Assembly (NCBI RefSeq): GCF_017254835.1
Contig: NZ_JAFKCW010000003.1
Span: 620,001 to 684,000, forward strand
Source: Algoriphagus aestuariicola
GTDB taxonomy: Bacteria; Bacteroidota; Bacteroidia; Cytophagales; Cyclobacteriaceae
Reading direction: 5' to 3'
DNA length: 64,000 nucleotides
In this document: positions 44,483-54,061 of the stretch, piece by piece
Layout of the letters: every line of letters starts with the position of its first letter
How positions within the stretch are numbered: the stretch's first letter is position 1
The notes under the pieces: model-generated
Databases searched by the model: none
What the model was told of the DNA's origin: nothing
The model's input: only the letters and a program-made list of their open reading frames with translations
Translations under genes and position numbers: made by a program

Positions 44483-44699
44483 TGGCGCTTCTTTTGGTTC
44501 CCCTTCCCAAAATCAGGTAAATAAGCGGCCCGACCCCTTGACCGAGTAGAAGGACGACAATCCAAATCAACTTCATGTTTGGATCGCGAAAGTCTGACCG
44601 GATGATGTCCACCAAGCAATAGACCCACAGTACAAAATAGATAAGCGCAAAAAGGAGTATTGTGCCTCCACTTACATTATAGATAAAAGTTAAGTTCAT
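44475..44699 (-). CDS. Small PLDc_N-domain membrane protein
   Basis: 74 residues from the ATG at 44699; a GTG seven codons upstream is possible. Membrane segment LLFALIYFVLWVYCLVDIIRSDF, then DPNMKLIWIVVLLLGQGVGPLIYLILGRG, the PLD nuclease N-terminal domain. No catalytic domain follows. It is a paralogue of the 55-residue protein that follows and overlaps it. Confidence 0.78.
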   Translation of the reverse strand: MNLTFIYNVSGGTILLFALIYFVLWVYCLVDIIRSDFRDPNMKLIWIVVLLLGQGVGPLIYLILGRGTKRSANA

Positions 44700-44895
44700 G
44701 GATAAGAATTGTTTATACACTTAGGCAAAATATCGGCTGTTTTTTAGTTTTTTTGGCACAAAAGTTTCGGATAAGTGGACTCTGTCGTTCAATCAATTAT
44801 TCTGAGTCACCTGTTCCGTTAATTTTACCACCAGTACAAAATAGCTTTTTTTCTTAGAAGTAAGTAAGAAATTAGGTCTAGAAAAACCCCAACCT

Positions 44896-47448
44896 ATGAC
44901 GAAGTACACGCTTGCAGTGCTTTTAGCCCTATCAACTACACTCACGTTCGCACAGGATCTGAGTTATTATCTTCCCAAAGGCTACACCTACAATCCCGAT
45001 ATCCCCACTCCCAAGCAGATCTTGGGCTATGAAGTGGGGGAATGGCATGTGACCCACGACCAGCTCGTTATGTACATGAAAGCTGTTGCCGAAGCCTCTG
45101 ATCGGGTGATCTTCGAAGAAACCGGAAGATCCTATGAGAAGCGTCCCCAAACTCTCTTGACCATCACTTCGCCCGCTAACCTCGGCAAACTCGATCAGAT
45201 CAAGGCGGAACGGCATAAGCTCCGAACTCCGGGCGCCTCGGTCAATATCCAGAATATGCCCGTGGTCATGTACATGGGCTATTCCGTCCATGGCAACGAG
45301 CCCAGCGGAGCCAATGCCTCTCTGATCGCCGCTTACCATTTCGCAGCCGCCAATGAGGTAGCTGCCGACTTGGAAAACATTGTCCTACTGCTCGATCCGG
45401 CTATCAACCCCGACGGGCTGAACCGATTTGCCTCCTGGGTCAACTCCCACAAAGCATATATCTTAAACGGCGATCCTGCCCAGCGAGAGCTAAATGAAGC
45501 TTGGCCGCGTGGACGAACCAATCACTATTGGTTTGACCTGAACCGCGACTGGCTGCCGGTGCAGCATCCGGAATCCAGAAACCGCGTAAAAGTCTTCCAA
45601 ACTTGGCTTCCAAACATCCATTTGGACTTCCATGAGATGGGCACCAACAGCACTTTTTTCTTTCAGCCCGGCGTGCCGGCACGTATGCACCCACTCACCC
45701 CCGCCAAAAACTTTGAGCTGACGGCAAAAATCGGCACCTACCACGCCAAAGCTTTGGACCAGATCGGATCGCTCTACTACAATCAGGAAAACTACGACGA
45801 CTTCTATTACGGCAAGGGTTCTACCTATCCGGATGTGCAGGGCTCGATTGGGATTCTCTTTGAGCAGGCAAGCTCCAGAGGACACTTGCAGGAAAGCGCC
45901 AATGGCATGTTGAGCTTCCCTTTCACGATCAGAAACCAGTTTACGGCCAACCTTTCCTCCTTCCAGGCGGCGAAAGAAATGCGCGTCGAGCTCAACCAGT
46001 GGATGAAGGATTTCTACACTGAAATCAAAACCGAAACCACCGCGGATGTCAACAAAGCCTACATCTTCGGAGACAAAGAGGACGATGCCAAAAGCTTCCA
46101 CTTAGCGGACCTGATCCTTCAGCACGACATCGAGGTATTTTCGTTGAACGAGGACATCACGGTCAATGGCAAGCAGTTCAAAAAAGAATCCTCCTACATC
46201 GTACCCGTCGATCAGCCCCAATATCGTTTGATCAAGGCGATGTTTGAGACTAGGACTACCTTTCAGGACAGCCTATTCTACGACATTTCTGCTTGGACCT
46301 ATCCAATGGCTTTCCACTTGGACTTCATGGCCCTCAACAGCAAAATCCTAAACCTGGCAAGCGTTTCCAAGGTCGATCGCGAAAATTTTGCCTTGGCTCC
46401 AGGCAAGGTGGTAGGAGAGGCTGGCGCCTATCAATATGCTTTGGAATGGTCCGACTATTATTCTCCAAAAGCTACCTATCAGCTCATGAAAGTGGGCTTT
46501 CTCGTTCGCGTGGCCAATGCGGAGTTTACCACGCCCGAAGGGAAGACTTTCAAAAGAGGTACGATCCTGATCGACAAGGGAGAATCCGGACTGGACAACA
46601 CCGCATTTTTTGCGAAGCTCCAAGAAATAGCCTCATCGGCCCATGTGGATATCCATGCGATTAGCACAGGCTATACTACCGGAGCAAATATGGGCTCAAC
46701 CTTTATGGTCCCTTTGAAAACTCCCCAAATTGCCCTGCTCGTAGACGGAGGGGTGGATAGCGGGGAGGCTGGAGAAATCTGGCACTTACTGGACCAGCGC
46801 ATGAAAATGCCCGTGACCTTACTGCCGGTCGGCTCTGTCAACATGGCAAATCTGGATCGCTACAACGTCATCCTGATGGCGGATGGCAATTATGGATTAC
46901 TCGGAAAATCCGGTGCGGAAAAAATAAAAGACTGGACTTCCAAAGGCGGCACGCTGGTGGCCAAAGGCGGTGCAATCCGCTGGCTGGCGCAAAATGAAAT
47001 CGGAAACTTCTCTTTCCGATCTGTCGACAATGCTGAAAAAGGTGTACAAAAAAGCTATGCAAACTACGAAAACGCCACGGGTGCAAAAGGTACCTTCGGC
47101 GCGATCTTCAAAGCCAATCTGGATACCACCCATCCTATCGGCTATGGCTACGCCGAAAAGGAAATCTATACCTTTAGAAATGATAACTTTTTCATGGAAG
47201 TATCTCCAAATCCCTATGCCAACCCCGTGGTCTATACCGCCGATCCATTGGCTTCGGGCTACCTCCATCCGAGCAACCTACCGGGCATACAAAATGGCAG
47301 CGTGATCCGTGTCTCCGGGGTAGGCCGTGGAAGAATCATCGGTTTTGCCGACAATCCCAACTTCCGGGCCTTTTGGTTTGGCACCAACAAACTGTACATG
47401 AATTCGATATTCTTCGGCCAAGTCATCGACGGAGGCACCGCCAGATAG
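44896..47448 (+). CDS. Exported M14 zinc carboxypeptidase family protein
   Basis: 850 residues with a signal peptide (LAVLLALSTTLTFAQ). The M14 domain fills about 45-380: YSVHGNEPSG supplies a His/Glu zinc pair, DFHEMGTNST the third ligand His, and ILFEQASSRG the likely catalytic Glu. A further beta-rich region and a DJ-1/GATase-like segment around residue 640 follow (LLVDGGVDSGEAGEIWHLLD). Probably a secreted peptidase for scavenging. A terminator lies 7 bp past the stop. Confidence 0.9.
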   Translation: MTKYTLAVLLALSTTLTFAQDLSYYLPKGYTYNPDIPTPKQILGYEVGEWHVTHDQLVMYMKAVAEASDRVIFEETGRSYEKRPQTLLTITSPANLGKLDQIKAERHKLRTPGASVNIQNMPVVMYMGYSVHGNEPSGANASLIAAYHFAAANEVAADLENIVLLLDPAINPDGLNRFASWVNSHKAYILNGDPAQRELNEAWPRGRTNHYWFDLNRDWLPVQHPESRNRVKVFQTWLPNIHLDFHEMGTNSTFFFQPGVPARMHPLTPAKNFELTAKIGTYHAKALDQIGSLYYNQENYDDFYYGKGSTYPDVQGSIGILFEQASSRGHLQESANGMLSFPFTIRNQFTANLSSFQAAKEMRVELNQWMKDFYTEIKTETTADVNKAYIFGDKEDDAKSFHLADLILQHDIEVFSLNEDITVNGKQFKKESSYIVPVDQPQYRLIKAMFETRTTFQDSLFYDISAWTYPMAFHLDFMALNSKILNLASVSKVDRENFALAPGKVVGEAGAYQYALEWSDYYSPKATYQLMKVGFLVRVANAEFTTPEGKTFKRGTILIDKGESGLDNTAFFAKLQEIASSAHVDIHAISTGYTTGANMGSTFMVPLKTPQIALLVDGGVDSGEAGEIWHLLDQRMKMPVTLLPVGSVNMANLDRYNVILMADGNYGLLGKSGAEKIKDWTSKGGTLVAKGGAIRWLAQNEIGNFSFRSVDNAEKGVQKSYANYENATGAKGTFGAIFKANLDTTHPIGYGYAEKEIYTFRNDNFFMEVSPNPYANPVVYTADPLASGYLHPSNLPGIQNGSVIRVSGVGRGRIIGFADNPNFRAFWFGTNKLYMNSIFFGQVIDGGTAR

Positions 47449-47454
47449 CAATTT

Positions 47455-47488
47455 GAAATCCCGATTTCCCATCGGGATTTCTTTTTTT
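47455..47488 (+). terminator. Terminator after the M14 peptidase gene
   Basis: 11-bp perfect arms GAAATCCCGAT (47455-47465) and ATCGGGATTTC (47471-47481), 5-nt loop, then seven T's. Confidence 0.95.
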
Positions 47489-47540
47489 CCGCTCAAAGAA
47501 TTTTCCAACCCATTTGCCGACAATTTCAGTTTAATCGCTC

Positions 47541-48665
47541 ATGAAGAAATCACTACTCCAAATTTTCCTTGTCGTTTTTGCCTTTGGCTTACCTTTGGCC
47601 AACTCAGTCGCTCAGGAGATGAGCTTTGAAAACTACAATCCACCCTCCACACTAAAGGTACCTGAGCATCCCGTGACCCGCGCCAAGTTTCCCTTCATCG
47701 ATATCCACAGCCATCAAGGTGGGGTCAACGAGGAAAAAATCGACCGACTAACTTCCGAGATGGACGAGATCAACATGGCGATCATGATCAACCTGAGCGG
47801 GAGGGGATTTGGCCAAGGCAACAGCAATGCCCAGCAGGAGTACATCAAGGGTATGATGAACGAATTCAAAACCCATGCGCCGGGCAGATTTATGGTGTTC
47901 ACCAATCTAAATTTTAATGGGTTTGGGGATCCAAATTGGACGGCCTTGGCGATAAAGGAACTGGAAGAGGATGTACAGGCTGGGGCAGTCGGACTGAAGA
48001 TCTACAAAAGCCTAGGACTAAACAGCAAAGACAAAGACGGAAATCGCATCCCTGTTGACCATCCTGATCTGGACCCTGTTTGGAAAAAGGCTGGCGAGCT
48101 GGGTATCCCCGTCTTGATCCATTCGGCGGATCCCGCACAGTTCTGGCAGCCAATGGATTCCACCAACGAGCGATGGCTGGAACTCAAGCTCAACCCGAAC
48201 CGAAAAAGATCCGACACTGATCCGGCTCCATTTGGCCAAATCATCGCTGAGCAGCACAATGTCTTTGCGAAGCATCCAAAGACGACATTCATAAATGCCC
48301 ACATGGGCTGGATGGCAAACGACCTGGACGCGGCCGGCGCGCACTTGGACAAATACCCAAATGTGAACTATGAAATCGGCGCAATCATTGCCGAACTTGG
48401 CCGCCAGCCTCGACGTGCTAAGGAGTTTTTTACCAAGTATCAGGATCGTATTCTCTTTGGCAAGGACGCCTACAATAAGGAGGAGTTTTATACCTATTTC
48501 CGGGTGCTGGAAACCGAGGATGAATACTTCCCTTATTACAAAAAATACCATGCCTACTGGAAAATGTACGGCCTAGGACTTCCGGACGAGGTTCTGAAAA
48601 AAGTGTATTACAAAAATGCCCTGCGAATCGTGCCGGGATTGGATAAGACGCTGTTTCCGGAGTAA
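47541..48665 (+). CDS. Exported amidohydrolase family protein
   Basis: 374 residues with signal peptide ending near SVAQ. The metal-binding TIM barrel shows FIDIHSHQGG, VLIHSADPAQF, INAHMGWMAN and RILFGKDAY with a final Asp, the ACMSD/amidohydrolase_2 (PF04909) layout. A hydrolase or decarboxylase of small ring compounds is likely; substrate not decided. Followed by a strong terminator. Confidence 0.9.
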   Translation: MKKSLLQIFLVVFAFGLPLANSVAQEMSFENYNPPSTLKVPEHPVTRAKFPFIDIHSHQGGVNEEKIDRLTSEMDEINMAIMINLSGRGFGQGNSNAQQEYIKGMMNEFKTHAPGRFMVFTNLNFNGFGDPNWTALAIKELEEDVQAGAVGLKIYKSLGLNSKDKDGNRIPVDHPDLDPVWKKAGELGIPVLIHSADPAQFWQPMDSTNERWLELKLNPNRKRSDTDPAPFGQIIAEQHNVFAKHPKTTFINAHMGWMANDLDAAGAHLDKYPNVNYEIGAIIAELGRQPRRAKEFFTKYQDRILFGKDAYNKEEFYTYFRVLETEDEYFPYYKKYHAYWKMYGLGLPDEVLKKVYYKNALRIVPGLDKTLFPE

Positions 48666-48690
48666 AATAGGATTGGGTTTTCCTGGCTAA

Positions 48691-48726
48691 AAATGGCCTC
48701 ATCGGAGCAGATGAGGCCATTTTTGT
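48691..48726 (+). terminator. Terminator after the amidohydrolase gene
   Basis: 12-bp perfect arms AAATGGCCTCAT (48691-48702) and ATGAGGCCATTT (48711-48722), with a T-run after. Confidence 0.93.
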
Positions 48727-48814
48727 TTTCAAAATCATCAGGAAGCTGATAACTTCATCCAAGTCGTTGTTCTATACTCCCGTGGATACACATCGTGCAA
48801 TTTTCCAAAGACGG

Positions 48815-49588
48815 ATGTCGAAACTAAAAAAAGCAAGAAACCTAATCCTGCTTTTGATAGCCTTGTTGGGGATCACAATTCTTCAGGACTATCTCCAGTC
48901 CAACTATCAGGACTATGCATTCTATCTTTCAGAATCGCTTCTTTTCAATCTGTATTGGCCACTGATCATACCTGTCACATTGATCCTGAGGGCAGCTTTC
49001 AGACGCTCAAAAATCGAATCCAAATGGACCAAAAGAGCGCTTTTTGTGCTCTTGGCTTCGACCCTCCATCTTTTGATTTTTGCTTTTCTGGTGTATGCAG
49101 TTTCTGGATTATTCTATAGTCACACCTTTGGATTTTATGACAATCTCATTTATTCCATTTCCAATGATTTATACAAATACCTGCTAATCTACACGGCGAT
49201 TTCACTGATTCCAGATCAAGCTTCGAAAGCTCAAAAAGAGACAGAACGCCTTGATTTTTTGCTTTTCCAGTCTGGAAAAAAGACAGAGAAAGTTTCCGCA
49301 GAATCCATTATTTACCTGAGCGCTGCCACGCCCTACGTTGAGTTTTTTACTGCCGAAAAGAAATACCTGCAACAGGGATCGCTTAAATCATTTTCGGAAA
49401 AACTGGACCCTGCGGTCTTTGTACGAATCCATAAAACCACCCTGGTAAATGTCCGGAAAGTAGATTCGCTCCATTCCCGAGGCAATGGAGATTATGATTT
49501 GCTGCTTTCCAATGGACAGCAGCTTAGGCTGAGCAGAAATTACGTCTCCGAATTCAGAAGCAGATTTGAGAAAGCTCCCACAGCTTGA
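48815..49588 (+). CDS. Membrane-bound LytTR-domain transcription regulator
   Basis: 257 residues from the ATG at 48815; an upstream TTG extension of 16 residues has no signal-like character. Four or five N-terminal membrane helices (1-140) are followed by a cytoplasmic LytTR DNA-binding domain (about 155-250) with SAATPYVEFFTAEKKYLQQGSLKSF, VRIHKTTLVNV and LSNGQQLRLSRNYV. It is a one-component sensor without a kinase or receiver domain. The next three genes face the same way and may be targets. Confidence 0.9.
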   Translation: MSKLKKARNLILLLIALLGITILQDYLQSNYQDYAFYLSESLLFNLYWPLIIPVTLILRAAFRRSKIESKWTKRALFVLLASTLHLLIFAFLVYAVSGLFYSHTFGFYDNLIYSISNDLYKYLLIYTAISLIPDQASKAQKETERLDFLLFQSGKKTEKVSAESIIYLSAATPYVEFFTAEKKYLQQGSLKSFSEKLDPAVFVRIHKTTLVNVRKVDSLHSRGNGDYDLLLSNGQQLRLSRNYVSEFRSRFEKAPTA

Positions 49589-49666
49589 TTTAGAATCTAC
49601 ACAGGACAGGCTATTCGGTTTTCAAGCGTCCAATTCTTTCGTTCCCTTTGTGGAAAAAAGAAAGCG

Positions 49667-50290
49667 ATGAACCGAGTTATGATCCAATGCCTGATCTTTT
49701 GTTGCATTTTTCTGAGCGTCAACTGCTCCGGCCAGTCCCGCAATTTAGTTGGAGGTGGTTGTGAAGGCTGCGAAGCCATCTTTGAGTTTGGGAAAAAAAC
49801 CTTAGCACCTGTTGACACGCTTCCGGGATTTGAACCTAACGAACCCAAGCTAAAACTTTTCGGCACGGTCTTTCAAAAAGACGGCAAAACCCCAGCAGGC
49901 GACGTAATCCTCTACATCTACCATACCGACCGAACCGGAATCTATCCCAAGAAAGGAACTGAAACAGGCTGGGCAAAACGTCATGGATACCTGCGGGGTT
50001 GGATCAAAACAGATCAAAGCGGGCGCTATACTTTTTACACCTTCCGTCCGGCGGCATATCCCGACCGATCCGAACCAGAACACATTCACCTGACGGTAAA
50101 AGAGCCGGGCAAAAACGAATATTATCTGGATGATTATTTGTTTGAGGATGACGCGATTTTGACCGATCAAAAAAGAAAACTTCTCGGAAATCGGGGAGGA
50201 TCAGGGATTGGAAATCCACAACTGGAAAACGGAATGCTCACTTTTCACCGAGATATCATTTTGGGTTTAAATATTCCGGATTATGAGTAA
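49667..50290 (+). CDS. Intradiol ring-cleavage dioxygenase-like lipoprotein
   Basis: 207 residues. The N-terminal LIFCCIFLSVNC ends in a lipobox, so it is anchored outside the cytoplasm. The beta-sandwich keeps the mononuclear iron site of protocatechuate/catechol dioxygenases: Tyr93 (DRTGIY), Tyr131 (PAAYPD), and His139-x-His141 (EHIHL), so iron binding is expected. Such periplasmic proteins lack partner subunits and are poorly understood. It overlaps the YceI gene by 8 bp, and a LytTR regulator precedes it. Confidence 0.88.
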   Translation: MNRVMIQCLIFCCIFLSVNCSGQSRNLVGGGCEGCEAIFEFGKKTLAPVDTLPGFEPNEPKLKLFGTVFQKDGKTPAGDVILYIYHTDRTGIYPKKGTETGWAKRHGYLRGWIKTDQSGRYTFYTFRPAAYPDRSEPEHIHLTVKEPGKNEYYLDDYLFEDDAILTDQKRKLLGNRGGSGIGNPQLENGMLTFHRDIILGLNIPDYE

Positions 50291-50912
50291 AATAGGATTG
50301 CTGGCTTTGCTTTTACTGGGATCTGGCTGTGTGGATAAGTCAAATTCTGAAGTTCAAAAGGCGATGATCAAAGAGCACCAAAGTATTCCGGAAGAGCTGG
50401 AGGCAGATACACTAAAACTTGATCTGAACCAATCCAAACTTTATTGGAAAGGGACCAAAATGCGTGGAAACGGAAGTCACGAAGGAGAAGTAAGCATCAG
50501 CCAAGGATATTTGCTCAGGGACGAAAGCGGACTGTCCGGGGGAAAATTTGAAATCGACATGAAGTCCATTTCCATCACTGACATCCCTGAAACCGATCCG
50601 AATCCGATAAAAAACCTGACAGAACACCTGATGGGTTCGGACTTCTTTGATGTGGATAACTTTCCTGTTTCAGCTTTTGAAATCACTAAAATCAAGACTC
50701 ATTCCCCTGAAAACGTGGAAGTCTCCGGAAATCTGACCATTCGGGGAATTACCAAAAACATCACTTTTTCTGCCAATCAAAAAGAGAATTCCATCACTGC
50801 TCGATTTCTCATCGATCGGTTTGACTGGAGTATTGCCTACGAAGGCTCTTGGGCAGATCGGACTTTGGTGGATCGGGAGATTGAGTTTCGGGTAAAACTG
50901 GAGTTGAAGTGA
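50283..50912 (+). CDS. YceI-family lipoprotein
   Basis: 209 residues. Lipobox GLLALLLLGSGC. The YceI fold (lipocalin-like, binding isoprenoid tails) shows in KLYWKGTKMRGNGSHEGEVSISQG, GGKFEIDMKSISITDI and ITFSANQKENSITARFLIDRFDWSIAY. YceI proteins bind long isoprenoids such as polyprenols or quinones. Translationally coupled to the dioxygenase-like lipoprotein, which invites a shared job on a quinol or isoprenoid. Confidence 0.9.
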   Translation: MSKIGLLALLLLGSGCVDKSNSEVQKAMIKEHQSIPEELEADTLKLDLNQSKLYWKGTKMRGNGSHEGEVSISQGYLLRDESGLSGGKFEIDMKSISITDIPETDPNPIKNLTEHLMGSDFFDVDNFPVSAFEITKIKTHSPENVEVSGNLTIRGITKNITFSANQKENSITARFLIDRFDWSIAYEGSWADRTLVDREIEFRVKLELK

Positions 50913-50949
50913 CGCTTTTGATTATATTGAAAAATATCGCAGCAAAGTC

Positions 50950-51435
50950 ATGAAGCACTTCAATCATACAAATCGGAACTACGGCATTAACGGATCGAGA
51001 GTGCTGGGTGTTTCCTTAGTGATTGCGGGACTGATTGTTTTGCTTGTTCCCATGTTTGTTGAAGTGGATACTGATCCCCAAAAAATTGGCTTGGTGGGTG
51101 GTGGTGCCATTTTGCTTGGGGCGGTATTGATTACCATGTTCGCTGGCACGGAGCTGGACTATGAAAGCAGCCAATTCAGAAAATATCATAGTATCCTCTG
51201 GTTCAAATTTGGACAATGGCATGATCTTCCAAAGATCGAAGCGGCGAAAATCATCATCCACAGCTTTCGCAGCCAACACATTCCCAACGGAATCACACCC
51301 ACGATGTCGGGCCCCGTCACGCTATACAAATGCGTGCTGCTCACCAACGGCTCCCAGTTTTTGGTCTTTGATTATTCCAAAGAGGAAGACGCAGTTGCTG
51401 CGTTTTTGGAGATCAAAGCCGGTGTGGGGATTTGA
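50950..51435 (+). CDS. Hypothetical membrane protein
   Basis: 161 residues. Two hydrophobic stretches (about 17-38, VLGVSLVIAGLIVLLVPMFV, and 47-63, IGLVGGGAILLGAVLIT) precede a polar C-terminal part with aromatic and charged residues (YHSILWFKFGQWHDLPKIEA, GPVTLYKCVLLTNGSQFLVFDY). The layout resembles small PH-domain-like or bPH2-like membrane proteins, but I cannot confirm it. Last gene of the LytTR, dioxygenase and YceI run; a hairpin follows. Confidence 0.65.
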   Translation: MKHFNHTNRNYGINGSRVLGVSLVIAGLIVLLVPMFVEVDTDPQKIGLVGGGAILLGAVLITMFAGTELDYESSQFRKYHSILWFKFGQWHDLPKIEAAKIIIHSFRSQHIPNGITPTMSGPVTLYKCVLLTNGSQFLVFDYSKEEDAVAAFLEIKAGVGI

Positions 51436-51443
51436 AAGGAAAT

Positions 51444-51476
51444 CAAAAATCGTGGTCTGTGCGGACACAGACCACG
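51444..51476 (-). terminator. Terminator after the TonB receptor gene
   Basis: 11-bp perfect arms CGTGGTCTGTG (51451-51461) and CACAGACCACG (51466-51476), with T-rich sequence on the minus-strand side (ATTTTTGATTT). It lies in the convergent gap after the 161-residue gene. Confidence 0.85.
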
Positions 51477-51518
51477 GAAATTAAATCGTCAGCTTCGGTC
51501 TCCCGCCATCAGTCATTC

Positions 51519-53906
51519 TTAAAACTTTAAACTCAATCCCAGTAAGAAATTAGTCCCGGCCTGTGGATAGTAAAAGTTTTCAGTCACGAGGTCTTTTCCA
51601 GCATCACCCGGCACAAAGTAGCTGAAGGTGTAGCCATTGGGCTCGTACATTTCATTGAAGACATTGTTCACCAGCAAATTGAGCTCAAGACCCTTGAAGA
51701 ATCGCGGCTGGGCGGCATAGCTGACCCGGAAGTCACTGGTAAAGAAAGCGTCCAAGGCGCGGCCGTTATTTCCGGTATTGTCGAGGTACTGCTTACCTAC
51801 ATATTTGTTGAGCAAGTTGAGGGACAGGCTTTTCACCGGCTTCCACTCGACGATAGCGGAGCCCACGACATTGGGGGAAAAGGCGATATCCGTATTGGTG
51901 TAGGAGAATGTCTCTTGCTGAAATTCCTCCCCGCTATAGTCATCCACATACTCGGTAAATTCCTTGATTTTGTTTTGGCTGAAAGCAATATTTCCTCCCA
52001 AAGTCCAAGCCTTGCTCAGCTGAAATGTCCCGTCCAATTCGATTCCAGCTCGATAAGACGATTCCACATTTTCCCGGATGTAGGCTCCCACATCGTTGAT
52101 TTGGCCAGTCAGTATCAACTGGTCCTTGTAATCCATGTAGTAGAAGTTGGCATTGTAGCTCAGGCGACCGGTACGTGCGCGAAGGCCCGCTTCGATATTG
52201 TTCAGACGCTCTGGGCGCGGAACTTCAGTGATCGGGTTATCCGTAAAATCCGAACGTGTTGGCTCTCGATTGGCCACCGCGTAGCTCGCGTACCAAGTCT
52301 GGCTCCCCTGCTCGTAGGAGAATCCAAATTTGGGATTGAAGAAAGTATAGCTTTCCTGACCATCGACAACCCGCTGATCGTCATTGACCCCTGCAAAAGA
52401 ATAATCGATCCCTCGGACTTGAAGGTCTCCAAACAGATTCAGGCCCTGGGTGATTTCATAGGTCGCCTTTGCATAGATATTCCGGTCGTCCTTGATGGCA
52501 TTGTTATCGTAGTATCGGTCGCGGATCTCGGTGTCACCGGCGACTCCTGCCCAAATGATCTCCCCAAAGTGATCTCCGTCGTATCGGTTGGCTCCGCCGC
52601 CTAAAACAAGGTCCATTTTCCCGTTGTCGGAAATGTAGCTGACGGAACCGACGAAACCGAAGAAGTCATTGTCCAGCCATCGCCTACGGATAATGTCGAT
52701 ACTCTCTATCGTTTCCTCTCCAATAGTCACAGGAGGCAAGCCATAGCTGGCAAAGTCATCGTCTTCGCGGTACTGCTCGTAGTATCCGCGCCCATAGGTG
52801 TAGTGAAGGGCCAGATTGGTCTTCCAGTTCCTTCCAACTTCACCTGTATAGATCAGCTGATAGTGGTCCTGCTGATAGTTGTCCGTCTCGTTGTCGTAGG
52901 TGTAATAATTCCAAGTACGGTCATCTTCGAGTTTCGATTCCGGAAGTCCCCACCAGCTTTGGTAGGTTTGCTCTTTTCCTGAAAATGCCACCAGTTTGAT
53001 CACATTCTTTTCCCCATAATATCCACCGGAAACAAACCAGCTGCTCAGATCCGAAAATGCTCTGTCCACATACCCGTCGGAGGTGATTTTTGAAAGGCGG
53101 GCATCCACCGCAAATCGGTTATTGAGCAAGCCAGTTCCCGCCTTTACCGTATGCCTCCAAGTATTGAAAGAGCCAAAGCTGTTGTCGATCTGAGCATAGG
53201 GATCATCCTGCCGGGTGTCCGTCTGGAAGTTGAGGCTGGCACCAAAGGTTGCGGCACCGTTGGTCGATGTGCCGACTCCACGCTGTATCTGCACGTTATC
53301 CACCGAGGAGGCAAAGTCCGGCATATTCACCCAGAATACACCGTGCGACTCTGCGTCATTCATCGGTATGCCGTTTACAGTCGCATTGATACGCGTCTGA
53401 TCCGAACCCCGAATCCGCAAACCGGTGTAGCCAACTCCTGCTCCAGCATCCGAATAGCTTACCACAGATGGTGTGTATTGGAGGAGAATGGGGATATCTT
53501 GTCCCAAATTTCGTTTGGCGATTTCGGACTTATCCACATTGGTGAAAGTCGTGGGCGTATGTGACGACGCTCTGGTGGCCGAGACGACAAACTCCTCGGA
53601 GAGGAATTCCCTGGGAACCATTCTGAAAACCAACTCTCCACTGTAGGGCAGGGAAATGGTTTCGTTGACGCTTTCAAAACCGAGATACGATACGCTAAGC
53701 TCGACTGAGCCAGCGGGTAATTTATCAAAGGAAAATTGCCCACTGGCATCCGTGACAGTTCCTTTTCCTATTTTGGTAGTCCAAACGGAAGCTCCCACCA
53801 GAGCCTCTCCGGTATCGGCATCGATGACTTTCCCACTCAGGCTCTGCTGTGCCCAGCCGGAAATGGTGGCAAGGCAAAGAGCCAGGCTAAATATTAACTT
53901 TTTCAT
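51519..53906 (-). CDS. TonB-dependent receptor for thiamine (TPP-riboswitch controlled)
   Basis: The ATG at 53906 gives 795 residues; the in-frame extension to 54023 lies within the leader. After the signal peptide (ISGWAQ) come a CarboxypepD_reg-like domain (about 20-110), a plug with TFTNVDKSEIAKRNLGQDIPILLQYTPSV and GLRIRGSDQTRINATVNGIPMNDAESHGVFW, then a 22-strand barrel ending in an aromatic strand. The gene sits behind a TPP riboswitch and strong promoter, so it almost surely imports thiamine or a close relative across the outer membrane. No inner-membrane partner is adjacent. Confidence 0.93.
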   Translation of the reverse strand: MKKLIFSLALCLATISGWAQQSLSGKVIDADTGEALVGASVWTTKIGKGTVTDASGQFSFDKLPAGSVELSVSYLGFESVNETISLPYSGELVFRMVPREFLSEEFVVSATRASSHTPTTFTNVDKSEIAKRNLGQDIPILLQYTPSVVSYSDAGAGVGYTGLRIRGSDQTRINATVNGIPMNDAESHGVFWVNMPDFASSVDNVQIQRGVGTSTNGAATFGASLNFQTDTRQDDPYAQIDNSFGSFNTWRHTVKAGTGLLNNRFAVDARLSKITSDGYVDRAFSDLSSWFVSGGYYGEKNVIKLVAFSGKEQTYQSWWGLPESKLEDDRTWNYYTYDNETDNYQQDHYQLIYTGEVGRNWKTNLALHYTYGRGYYEQYREDDDFASYGLPPVTIGEETIESIDIIRRRWLDNDFFGFVGSVSYISDNGKMDLVLGGGANRYDGDHFGEIIWAGVAGDTEIRDRYYDNNAIKDDRNIYAKATYEITQGLNLFGDLQVRGIDYSFAGVNDDQRVVDGQESYTFFNPKFGFSYEQGSQTWYASYAVANREPTRSDFTDNPITEVPRPERLNNIEAGLRARTGRLSYNANFYYMDYKDQLILTGQINDVGAYIRENVESSYRAGIELDGTFQLSKAWTLGGNIAFSQNKIKEFTEYVDDYSGEEFQQETFSYTNTDIAFSPNVVGSAIVEWKPVKSLSLNLLNKYVGKQYLDNTGNNGRALDAFFTSDFRVSYAAQPRFFKGLELNLLVNNVFNEMYEPNGYTFSYFVPGDAGKDLVTENFYYPQAGTNFLLGLSLKF

Positions 53907-54061
53907 GTGTGCGTAACCCTCTCGGGTCATTGAGTGAAACATGGGAAAACCCAGGGGAGGTTTTCTGTGACAGTTTACCCGTTTTGCAAAACGAAAATTC
54001 GGAGATAGCCCGAAGGGTACCACTTCAGGCAGACTACTGTTCAGTCTCGTTTTACTTTCTC

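Noticed and set aside
45490-46101. Long open frame (about 203 codons) on the minus strand
   Set aside because: It lies wholly inside the M14 peptidase gene on the opposite strand; it has no family resemblance, and the peptidase motifs prove the plus-strand gene.
53906-54023. N-terminal extension of the TonB receptor
   Set aside because: It would extend into the leader between riboswitch and ATG; the signal peptide begins cleanly at the ATG at 53906.
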